From contig OZ022499.1 of NCBI GenBank assembly GCA_963989385.1, positions 33,162,993 to 33,226,992 of the forward strand: a stretch of DNA of 64,000 nucleotides, given 5' to 3'. This document shows positions 39,640 through 51,400 of this stretch, piece after piece; within the stretch, counting starts at the first letter, position 1; every line of letters starts with the position of its first letter. A program made the position numbers and the translations under genes. Source of the DNA: Ctena decussata (Eukaryota; Mollusca; Bivalvia; Lucinida; Lucinidae). The notes under the pieces are model-generated. The model was not told where the DNA came from and did not search any database. It worked only from the letters and a program-made list of their open reading frames with translations.

Positions 39640-41055
39640 ACTTAAATTGAGCGGTTTTATTACTGTTACAAATGAGTCGAAAGAAATAGTTTTCTTGCAA
39701 AATATTTCATCTAACAGTTGACCTTAACAAATTTTCATTGCTTCTAGAAGAATGGTGGTTGCATTAGACAGAAGATGTATAGTACTTTTGCATTAAACTA
39801 GCCAAATCTGCAAGATGCCTGTAGCTTATAATATCTGCCAGACAGGGGAATTTTTCAAAATGTGGGTTCTTTTCCCTCATCTTATGGTGAGCATGACTAG
39901 TCTGAAGTGCAGGATTGTTAGTTCTACAACTTATTCTGCCAGTCAGGATCAAGATCTCCATCTGCACAGGCATCTATGCACTCCTCACACAGGGGAAGGA
40001 ACATGTGAACTAATAATGCTGCACTTGCAACAACCAGGAGCTGCAAGGAGTTTGTAAGACTTCACATGGACAAAGCATTACACTGTCATTTAAAGCATCT
40101 GATATTACAACTTACCCGACATCTCTTTTCTTATGGTGTGGCAGAGTACGAAGTGCTATATGCTAGCAATGCAAATTTCAGAAACTGCAAATTGGCTGAG
40201 GGTCCAAAATACTAGCTTGGTAACTCTTTAGGACTGGTTGATGGTTATGGAGTATGAGCTAAATATTTGCCAGGTAAATCTTGAGCTAACTGTACAAGTT
40301 ATTCCAGATTTCACCTGTAAACATTTTTTTTTCTTACTTTTTAGAAAAGTAAAAAGAAAGGCTGAAAATGTAACATTCAAAAAGATAAAATGCATAATGT
40401 AGATTTAATTCATATTCAATAACAAAGTTTAAGAAATCTAAGCCTTTATTTCAGAATCAGCAGCAATGGCATAATAATAGTTTCACAATGTACATGTGTG
40501 AAACAAAAGACATTATGAAACAATAGGGGTTAGGCCAAAGCTGATTAGTATATTCATTAGAAATGTAACCCCTGCAATTGGATTGTTTTAAAATATACCC
40601 CCTGCAACTACATTCTCTTCAAATAGATTAGGAAGGCTCAATGTTTTAATTATCAAGACCTTGAGAAGAAGTATGTCTGTACTGTGTCATAACTATTACC
40701 TTGCCACACAGAGTCACAGAGAAGAAAGTGGGGACATTAACAGACATGCAATAAGAGAAGAAATAAGAAATACTGACTCATTAAAGCTTATATGAAAATT
40801 TGAATATAAATGTTCAGCCTTCAGCCTTAAATCCAACTCTACTGTCAATACTGAGATGCAAAAATTTGACAGACCTTTGAAAGTGGAAGCCTTGTAATTT
40901 AAAACTGAATAGAATTCTAGTTTAAGACAAGATATTTCCATTTGAGATAAATGGAAAAACCTTGCCTTGAATTATAATGCTTCTAGAAAATAAATCTGTG
41001 TTATCTCTGAATTCCAACAATAGTAGATTTGTATAAAAATGTTGGATAATACACC
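39640..41055. other. Divergent intergenic region, no recognised element
   Basis: AT-rich sequence between the two divergent genes. Open frames at 39764-39973 (minus) and 39815-40057 (plus) overlap each other, resemble nothing I know and have no splice or promoter context. Nothing else was identified. Confidence 0.4.
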
Positions 41056-41413
41056 AGTCATTTGCAACCATGGCCCCCATGGGGGACGGGGATAGCGGAG
41101 GCATATTGCCCGGCTTAAGTACCGTGTTTTTACCTAAGAGGTGTCCCAGCAGTGCCGTGGATATGCTAGGCTTTTGATTCCCGCCAAAACAGCAGAGAAA
41201 ATAGTGGAGTGTTTTTAACAAAATTTACCGCGACATATTGTTAGAATATGGATTTTTATATTTATATGATCCCCTGAGGGGCGGAGACTTTTACCAGGGA
41301 ACTGACATAAAAAATGTCCCCACAGTGCAGGGCATATACCAGGGCTTTGCAGAGTGAAAAGTCAATATCCCCACTATTCCCCGGCCCCATGGGAGCCATA
41401 GTTGCAAATGACT
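41056..41413. mobile_element. MITE with AGTCATTTGCAACYATGGCY ends
   Basis: Left AGTCATTTGCAACCATGGCC and right complement AGTCATTTGCAACTATGGCT. The match continues through CCCATGGGG and GGGGATAG, about 45 bp in all. 358 bp, non-coding. Confidence 0.8.
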
Positions 41414-42127
41414 AGTGCATACTATATTTATACAGAATACTCTATGGATCTTATTTGCAATACAACAGCGCAATATTGTATCACCATCATAGTATGTGGT
41501 AGCAAATTTAAACTTTTTTTAAATATCAACATCCAAAAAAATAATAAAGGATAATTGCTCTGTCCAATAAATACAGACATGGTTAGAAAAACAAATATTT
41601 TTTTGTTTTTTTTTTTGTAGAAATGTTAGTTTTATTGCTTTATTTTCCAAAAACTTATCCCAAAAATATCTCTTGTTTGAATATTAAGGCTGTTGAACAA
41701 ACTGAAAAGGGGATATATGATGAAGAGAGAAAAACAATATTGATAGAAAGAATGATTAATTGCAAGCAAACTGATTGCTGACTGCTGGTGGGACAGTCAA
41801 TTAGCAGCTTGTGTTAATTAGTACTTTCATCTTTTATTACACTCTTAAGCTGCATGTCTTTGAAGTTATAATTACTTCTTGCTGATTTAATTAGTCACAG
41901 TCTGTAAACAGCCAACTTTTGCATTATCCCACCATGGGGTTAATCATTTGATAATTCTGAAAACACTGACATCATCAATGGTCAACAAACCAATCAAAAC
42001 TTTAATAACTTATCAGCAAACCAATCATGTTTTAAAAAGTCAACTATCCAATTAATGACAACTTTACATGTAACCAATCAAAATGAAGACAATATACTTC
42101 AAAGAAATTGAAAAAGTATAGAAAACT

Positions 42128-42135
42128 TATAAAAG
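42128..42135 (+). promoter_or_regulatory. TATA box of the PHD-finger gene
   Basis: TATAAAAG lies 152 bp upstream of the ATG at 42287 on the same strand, in otherwise mixed sequence. A start near 42160 would give a ~125 nt leader. Inference from motif and distance only. Confidence 0.45.
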
Positions 42136-42286
42136 ACTTTTCTTCAAAGCCTACATACATCATTATACCTCACAAGAATTATTACAAGTATCTTGCATAA
42201 TTCTGTTAGGAGTATTTCTTACTTTTTCCTTAGTGTCATTATTTTGTGAGAATTTTATAAATATTCTGTGGACTGAAATCATCACC

Positions 42287-42401
42287 ATGGATACTAGTGA
42301 AGTGATTCTGTGTACAGCTTGTTTCTTCAAGGTGAAGGTCACAGAGGACATACTGATGTGTTCTGGTTGTAAGCTATGGCAACACAGAGCTTGTGCTTCA
42401 G
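42287..42401 (+). CDS. Exon 1 of the PHD gene: first six zinc ligands
   Basis: 115 nt, ends in phase 1. The ATG sits in ATCACCATGG, a good Kozak context; the frame upstream is open only by a GTG. It encodes MDTSEVILCTACFFKVKVTE, then LMCSGCKLWQHRACAS. Donor CAG|GTATGT. If the intron is retained, the frame runs to a stop at about 42457 and would end in EFYCKCRQ, offering a C-x-C in place of the last C-x2-C. Confidence 0.88.
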
Positions 42402-45400
42402 GTATGTTATTTAAGCTACACAATGAAAAGGAGTTCTATTGCAAGTGCAGGCAGTGAAGATTCAGATCAGGCTGCATATTCATGCAGTCTGATCTGGGTC
42501 TTCACTATCTGCACTTCCAATGACACTATTGCAGATGGTAAAGGTTCTAAAATTTCGAACACCTATGTCTCTTACAAACGTGTCAATGCTACAATGCAAA
42601 GAGTTGACTGCTCCTGAAAGAGCAGACTGATCTGGGTCTTCACTCTTTCCTCTTCCACCTGCTGTGTTTAAGTATTGGGACATGTAAAAGCATTTAATTT
42701 TCTTAATGGTGTTAATTAGGTGTCCAAATATTTCAGCACATTCAGGTAAACCATCTTTTGCATGCTTTTTCCTCGATGGATGATGTGTTATTATATTTTA
42801 GAACATTTACTGTATACTTTATTTGTAGTAGTAGTATTTCAATTCTCATATCGACGTTGCCCCCCGCACCTCAGCGGAATGAATCCTTTATATGTACATA
42901 TACTTTATTTTTCATACCGCCCTATTCAGTTGGTTGGTTGGTTGGTTGATTTGATGCTTAACGTCCACGGTAAACAACTAAGGTCATGTCGGGACGGCCA
43001 GTTAACCTAACCACACTATTCCTGGGCAGGCTTAGACCTCCTAAGCGGTTAACCAGTACTAAGTGCACATACTTTCGCCAGTAACTGACAACTGCCCTTC
43101 TTGAATCAGCGGAAGGAGAAACGAAAGTATGTGGCCAGACCGGGATTCGAACCCAGGACCTCTGACTTACAAGTCAGGTGCCCTACCGATTGCGCTACCC
43201 GGCCCGGCCCCAATTCAGAGCTCCAGATAAGAGGGGTACTGAGGATAATTCAAAGGAATTTTTTTTGATTTCTCAACGAAAACATTTGTGACCCCTCATC
43301 AGAACTATCTGTCTCAATGAGACGATTCTAATGATGGATCACAACATAAGCTTTTACTATCCTTGTTACCCCTTCTTATCTGAAATACAGCCTATCTGCA
43401 GATTACAGTAACTGCTCTAAGATATCATTCAGCTCATGCATCCCTCAGAGAGTCATGGAGAAAGTTTTTTTTTTCTGAAACAGAAACCTTTGTGCATGTT
43501 TTTTTTTTTTTCTGAAAAATCTTGACTGAACTGCAAGCAGAGTAGACATAGATCATTCAGCAACAGCTAGTCTTATCTGGATCTACCCTGTTTGCCTTTA
43601 GGAAGTTTTGACACAACTTGATTTTTGTTCTGAATTTGTGTATTTTCTTTTTCTGAGTTTCCTCCAATCACATTCTTATTACTATTTACTATTGTATCAG
43701 TTTGGCTATAAGACAGGGTTCCCCATCCAAAATGACCCCAAATGTAGTCAACAATATCTCAAAGTCAAAGCTCACCCCAAACTACATGTACTGATATTTC
43801 ATAGTAAATATTTGGATCCCAGAAAATTTACTTTGAGCTATCAGTAGTTTGAGATAATCTCAAACTACTAATAGCTCAGTTAATTTTCAGATCCCATAAA
43901 ATTTACTTCGAGCTATCAGTAGTTTGAGATAACAGGAGTCGATTCATAAATTAATACAAGAAATGTGTCCAAACCACTGCTGCATACAGGGTGATTTCAA
44001 GACGCATTTCTGCGCTGAACTCAGTAATTGAATTATGAACCATGACAGATTATTATATTACTCTTATCTCTCCCCCACTCTGGGTATAATTATCAGCAGC
44101 TGCATATAATTAGTGAGGATACCTGAAAGATCCTCTTATATGTAATGCACTGCCCATGCATTAGAAAAATATTTCACTCTGCATATATTAATTGCAAGGA
44201 AGAACAACAAGACCTGTCAGTGGGACAGGATAGCTCGCCTGACAGCTCCTTGCCCATCAACTAAAAAACTTTAACGTAAAACTTTAACATTTTGCTAACG
44301 CCGACGCCGCCGCCGCTGCCGACGCCGGGAAAAATGCAATAGCTCTTCCTGTACATTCATACAGGCTAGCTAAAATGATAAAGGTAATGGTTTATGAAAT
44401 TTGATTTATTTGAAACAAAAATTATGGAACACATGTAAAGCCAGGGTAAGATAATATCAATAGGCATACAGTTTAATCAGGGAATTGAAATCTGCACAGC
44501 CGTATAAGTCTGCGCTACTAATGTTGGAAGGCAGTGAGTAATGCTACCCTTACAATGTCGAGAAACTGTGTGAAATCCGGAACTGGTCTGAGTCTTTGCT
44601 GGAGAACTTCAGGAAACTATGGCTAGATAAATGTGATATTAGCGTCAACAAAGATTTCAAAATACAAAATAACTATAGATAAATATGTTGTTCTATTTCC
44701 TTTTTGTTCATGAACATGATCAGTAGAAAATAAGCAACATTTATCTTTCAAAATAATCGTTCAAATATTTATTAGATTGAAAGGCACCATTGTTCTTTCA
44801 TTGGTATAGATAATTTATTCTATCGCGAGGTACTGCTGCAAAGAAATGTTTGAGCTATATATAAAAACTTTTGAAAAACGATTTTGGTCATTTGAGTTGG
44901 TAACCAAAACGGGACACTAATGATATCAGAAATTTGAATATATGGTAAAAATACAATGTACAGGTATTGGAGCCCATCTATTCCTACACCTTTGTGTATC
45001 ATACACTGCTCGTTGGGTTTCAAAAAAGAAATCGAATTTGATGGAGCGACTTGTCCTTTTTTCCAAAAATATGTTCCCTCTTTATGAAACAACATAATGC
45101 AAATCGACCTACAATTTGCCACAAAATGTGACAGTTAAACTTAAATGACTTTTCATAATAATTTGTTTTCAGACTTAAGCATCTATAGGCATTTACTCTT
45201 AAGAATAACCCACACGTGTATGTTTTCACAAGTTTACATAAATACTGAAAAGAAATCCAAACTCTTCCACGTTCAGACCCTCGAAAGGAGGCATTATAAC
45301 ACTTTTATATTTCAATTTGAAATAAAACGGAGACTCTACATATAGACGGAACATTTTGTGAGTGTGTGTGCTCTGAACTGTTGGACTGGTCCAATAATCA

Positions 45401-48400
45401 TTTCAGTTTCTACAATTAATATCACATTGTTTTTATGCCCCCGCCATGAAATGGCGGAAGGGCATGTAGAGTTACCCTGTATGTGTGCGTGCGTGCATGT
45501 GTCTGTGTGTTTGTGTTACCAGAATCTTGTCCAATCCGTAACTTTGGCCTGCATAGTGGGATCTTAAACTTACATGTATTTGGCACAAATGATCATCATA
45601 ACAAGACGCTGTAAGAGTTGTCATGTGTAAGAGCCATGTCGCTAGCTCAGAGGTCAAGGTCACAGTCTGCACTTAAACTTTGTGCATAGACATGATGTAA
45701 CATGTTCGTGTCCGGTCAGTAACTATGTCCTGCATGGTGGGATCCCAAAATTACTTGGCATACATGATCGTCATGACAAGACGCGCGCAAGAACCATGTT
45801 GCTTGCTTGAAGATCAAAGGCACACTGGACATGTAAACTCTGTGCATAGGCTTTAGTGTGGTTGTCACCAGCCTATTACTTTGCGTATGTACTGCATTAT
45901 GAGCTTTCAAAATTATTTGCTATAAACAATTATCAAGACAAGTCGATGTGTTATGTGCAACAACCGTGTTGCTAGCTCAAAGGTCAAGGTCACAATCCAC
46001 ACTTAAACTTTGGGCATATAGGGTTTCAGTGAAACATGTTTGTGCCCTGCCCATAACTTTATCCTGCATGGTGGTATTAAAGTTATATGGCATAAATGAT
46101 CATCGTGATAAACAGCTAGCTTAAAGGTCAAGGTCACACTGCGCACATAAATTTTGTGTATGAAAACATTTAGAGCCCAGCCTATAAGTTTGTCCTGCAA
46201 GGTGGGATTTCAGAATAATCTGGCATATATTGAATAATAATCCTGACAAGATGATATGTCATGTGCAAGAAACATGTTGCTAGCTCAAAGGTCAAGTCAT
46301 GCGTTTTATAATTCCCGCTGTTTGTGTCAAAGAAATCATATTTTATTAACTATTTCTTTTATCATTTTTGTTCTTCCTTGCAATTCAAATATATGCACAG
46401 TGAAATTTTTCTAATGCATGGGCAGTGCAGTACTTATAGAGGATCTTTCAGGTGTCCTCACTAATTATATGCAGCTGCTGATAATTATACCCAGAGTGGG
46501 GGAGAGATAAGAGTAATATAAAAATCTTTCATGCTTCATGATTCAATTACTGAGTTCAGCGCAGAAATGCGTCTTGAAATCACCCTGTATGCAGCAGTGA
46601 AACTATATTCTTTGATATAAGAGGGTACTTGAGATATCAGTGTTTGAGATATTGACAGCTGACTGTATCGAAATCTTTCTTGTGTGTTTCTGCTTAAGAT
46701 GGAATTTTCTCTTTCAAATAAATCTCAAAATCTAGATCTCTCTTATAGGATTGATCTAGATTTTTGGATTTTTTTGTAACGGAAAAAAAACGGAAAAAAA
46801 TCAACCTAGTCTTATACAGATGGTACTGACTGTTTTTGAGTGTGGTTCTGCTTTCATAATTCTTCCTAAAGTGAATCGATACACTTTCAGGCTAAGGAAT
46901 TTACTGCCATTTTTATACGACCATCATGAGACGAGGGATACTGGTGTTGTCTGTCTGTCAGTCTGTTAACTTTTGGTTTCCGCTCCACATCTCGTTAACC
47001 CCTTGAAAGATTTTCTTAAAACTTGGGTCAAATGTTAACCTGCTGAGACAATGTGGGATAAAGGTCATGGTCACACTCAGAGGTTGATGTATTAAAAGTA
47101 GGAAGTGGCTAGTGACAACCGGTTGTCACTAGCCTCACAGGCTACTGACAACCGCTTGTCACTAGCCTCACAGGCTACTGACAACCAGTTGCTATAAATC
47201 CTATTATTTTCAAATAAAACTCGAGATATTTTAAGCATATTAGTTTCATGGTATAACTATTATATTTGTTGATATTTGTTTTCACTCTGATCAAGTTTTA
47301 AGTTGATTGTAGAAAGCAAGAACCTATTAAACAAATCAGATGTAATTTTTTTATATTTTTTTTTATTTACATTATTATTGTCTAGAAGTCATGGAGTTAT
47401 TCATAGAAATAGCTAAAAGAATTTATTCATCACATGCATAAAAATTTTACATTTATCTTGATGGAAAAAATATTTTACATAATTTTTCCAATAATCATTA
47501 CATGCTCTTCCCTATAGCTATATTCCTGTTGTTCAGTCAAGCAAATTTGTTTATTTACTGATTCTATCCACTAGGAAAAATAAACTTCAAATTCATAATA
47601 TGAAAACAAGAATAACTACTGTTTAATGAATTTGAATACAAGAATAACTACTATTTAATCATGGAGGCAATTGTGCTAACAGAATTAGCACATAAACTTC
47701 AGAGAAAATTGCAAGCTGTATTTTGAGTTAGTTCCCTTACAAAGTATTATTTGAGTTACTTCCCTTGGAAAACCTATTTTTAGAAGATATGTCTTCTACA
47801 TATGTTTGCTTTTTATCTGCAGATATTTTGTTGTTGTGATTCATATATAGCTTGATTTAAAGTATAATCCTATTGAGAAATATTTGTGATGTTTTTACAA
47901 TGAACCAATGCTTCCTGTCCTTTAAAATGCGCATTTAATATATGAGCCGGTTGTCAGTAGCCTAACAGGCTAGTGACAACCGGTTGTCTCTAGCCTGTGA
48001 GGCTGCTGACAACCGGTTGTCACTAGCCGTCGCCTTAAAAGTAATATTTCATGTCCTTTCCATAACTTAGCAACTGTTAAAGCTTAAGATCTTTTTTCAT
48101 GTAATTTGTACAAATCAGGCAATGTGCTGAAAAACAACAACCCATAACAATACTTTCAGTTTTGATGGAATAATGGCGCTTTGTATTTTTCATACAGTAA
48201 TTACATGTATTCGGTTTGTCCTCTAGATATCTTTTAAACCGTTTGAGATTTCTTCATGAAGTTTTTTTTTAAATCGAGAGCACTATCAGTTGATCTGCTG
48301 AGAACAAGAACCATAACCTTACTTTTAGTTTTGATGGAATTATGCCCCTTTGTATTTTTTGTCTATTAATTTTGTATTTGCTTTGCATCCCCTCCATAAT

Positions 48401-51400
48401 TTTTCAATCTTTTAAAATTACTTCATGAAAATGAAGCATCATCAGATGATGTGCAGAGAATAAGAACTATATAACCTTACTTTCAGTTTTGACTGAATTA
48501 TGCCCATTTGTACATTGATTTCACTTTAACACTGTATAAGCTTTTGACAGATATAAAGCACCATCAGCTAGCATGACATTTTAATTTACATACTGTGGAT
48601 TTCATCAGTCAGTGTCCAATCTGCCAATCCATTCAGCTGTCTTTTAACTTTGTCTGCTTCATATCTCCTAAACGCCTGGAAAGATTTTCTTTGAACTTGG
48701 ACCAAATTTTCATCTTATTAAGTCAATGTATAGAACTCACATTTACCAATGTCTGACAAAGGTCAAGGTCACACTAAGAGGTCAAAGTTCTATAGGATAT
48801 ATTTTGTGTCTGCATGTTCCATATCTTTAAAACTCTTATAGACTTTTCTGTGAAAGTTTGTACAAGTACAAAGAGCCATCAGGCAATATGCAGAGCAAAA
48901 GAAACCATTAACCTACTTCTGAATTTGACAGAAATATGCCCCTTTCTTGTATTTCTTATAGTGATTTATGTGTATGCTCCCTAACTTTAAAACTGTTAGT
49001 GACTTTGCTTTGAAACAGTGTACAAACACAAGGCACTACAGACACAGACAATGCATAGAGACTCTAACTGCAGTTTTGACAGAATTGTATATAACATAGT
49101 CATATTTGCCTTGGTATTGAAAATTTAAGTTACTTACGAAGTTCTGATCATCTACTGTCTCCTTTTCTACTATGAACCCCGTCTGTGCATGACCTATGTG
49201 TTGATGGAATGTGAAACCCGAGTTTACTCACTCACTCCTACTCGTCTATAAACCTGAATGGGCATTATTGCCCAGCTCAGTGAAGCTCTGGTTATATAGT
49301 TTGCTTCCCAAGGTTTACAGTTTGCTTCCCAAGGAGAAAATTATTTTTTATTGACAAAACACCAATTTCTTCTCACAGAAAAGCTGATGCTAGAACCCAA
49401 TTTAAAAGTTGGTTCCTTTGAAAAATATGGATATACACCATCCACATAGCCAAATCAGAAAACTCTACTAAAGTTTATATGTTACCTCAAATTCATGCCC
49501 CCTATCTGGTAAATGCACCCCCCACCCCCAACCCCACAACCCCAAACACACACACACATTTTACTTATTAGAAAGGAGGGAGAGTCATCCCGGGTAATGA
49601 CGACCAACAAATAGTACCATGTGATTGGAATTATTTTTTTAAAGCTATGAAATGGGAAAGTAATCAAAATACGCACATGCTGACAATTATTGCTCCAACT
49701 AATGTCATAACTCATAAGCCTTCTCATGGGCAATCAAAATCTGGTCACAACCCCTCTGAAATTCAGTTCTTACATTTAGGAATGGTCCTTGAACTGTTCA
49801 AGAACATTTAGAACATACAAAACAAGTCTTGAACAATGTTTAATGGCCATTCAAGAACATTTGTATTTGAATTCTTCTAGAACATTGTTCAAAGATTATT
49901 ATAAGTTCTTGCATTTTTAAGAATTGATACCTAAACTTAAATTTTTTGAACGTTTTTTACAACTGTCCCTGAATATAAATGACCTTAATTTAAATGGCCA
50001 TTCAAGAACATTTGTATTTGAATTCTTCTAGAACACTGTTTAAGGATAGTTCCTGTATCTCTAAGAGTTGATAAAGTTCTGAAATTCTTCTTAAAATTTT
50101 TTGAACATTTTCTTAGAACTGTCCCTGAATATAAATGTTCTTAAAATGTTCTCATTTTATTCTTGGCATTATCTTAAGAACAACTTAAAAGTACTTTAAG
50201 AGCTTATCAAAATATACTACTATGATATGTTACTATGCACTAATCAAGAACCATGCAGGAACTTAGTCATCAAAAACAATTTAAGAAGGTTTGAGGAAGA
50301 ACAGCTAAAGAACATTAGGACTGATGTTTGGCCTCAAAATAAAAGTATGTTACAATGCTCCAGTGATTTTGCCTTATATCTTGAAGATTTTTTTATGTGT
50401 GAACATGATAGCTTGGGATAATAGGTCAGTGATGCCCAATGTTTGACCCCAAAATAAATATAAGTCATGGTGATTTATATCTCATGGTCCAGTGATTTTC
50501 CCTTGTTCTTTTAGATGCGGTTTTCGACATGGGGAGGGAATTGGATGTACTTCACCTGTGGCATTGTCAGTTTGACATATCACCACCCAATCTCTGTGTA
50601 AAAATCAAGTTTTCCTGCTGAATCACCAGTTTTGCTTTATCTTCTGTCGATCGACACTGACAAGCAGGGCTAAAAAGACCAGAATTATGGCATCATTTCT
50701 GTTAAAACTAACATAAAATCATTGCTACATATTTATCCTGTGATTTCCAATAGCTGAATCCATCGAAACATTACTGTAAACAAAAATATTGCCTCCTCAA
50801 TCGCACACATTCGTCTCATTTGACTGTCCGACTAGTGACAACTGTACCTAATCATTAGCGACATATCAAGAAACAAAAATTGTCCGACTAGTTGTGATTG
50901 TATTTTCACATTCATGACGATCATTTTCAACAAATGCTTGAAAAAGGTAATAGAAATATCGTTTTGGATCATTTCACTGGGATCATCATTTGGGGAGAAG
51001 GCTATAAAGCATTTCTTGATAAAAAAAAATGATCATATGGCTAAATTTTTCTCTGTCAACATTTCAATCAAAATTGTGACCTAGCCGCGTACCTCTTTTG
51101 TGATGCGCTACTGGTTTTCAGAAATTCGCATTTTCCGTCTTCCGGTACCCTTTAAGCAACCATCAATGCAATCAGAATCAGAATTGTTTACTGGCGATAC
51201 GTCCAAGGACAATCATTCACCAGGACCTGTAAATCAGGGAAGCTAGTCCCTAGCCCTTATAAGAGAAGTAAACTTAGTTACTGAATCCTCTGCACCCTCA
51301 GCAGCAGAAATAAGTGAATCTTCCAGGGAATTCCCATCTCTAACTGTCTGGGGGAAGAAACTGGACTTGTAAATGTCAGTCCAAGCCAATGGGGTTTGAA

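Larger units (their letters stand above)
43744..46665. mobile_element. 2.9 kb inverted-repeat element with ~233 bp arms, Tigger-like tips
   Basis: Arms 43975-44207 and 46368-46599 are reverse complements over ~232 bp with few mismatches (for example AGGGTGATTTCAAGACGCAT and its partner). Outside them both flanks carry AGTCA...ATATCTCAAA motifs like the MITE in the LINE 3' UTR, so the element may extend to about 43744 and 46665. The interior holds a tandem-repeat element but no transposase. Outer limits are approximate. Confidence 0.75.

Noticed and set aside
39764..40057. Small gene in the divergent intergenic region
   Set aside because: Two overlapping frames on opposite strands, neither with domain, signal peptide, promoter or splice support.
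42233..42286. Upstream extension of PHD exon 1
   Set aside because: The frame is open back to 42233 but only a GTG would start it. The ATG at 42287 has a good Kozak context.
45358..46200. Several 64-69 codon open frames rich in His/Leu/Thr
   Set aside because: They are repeated readings of the tandem unit at 45.4-46.3 kb on its reverse strand.
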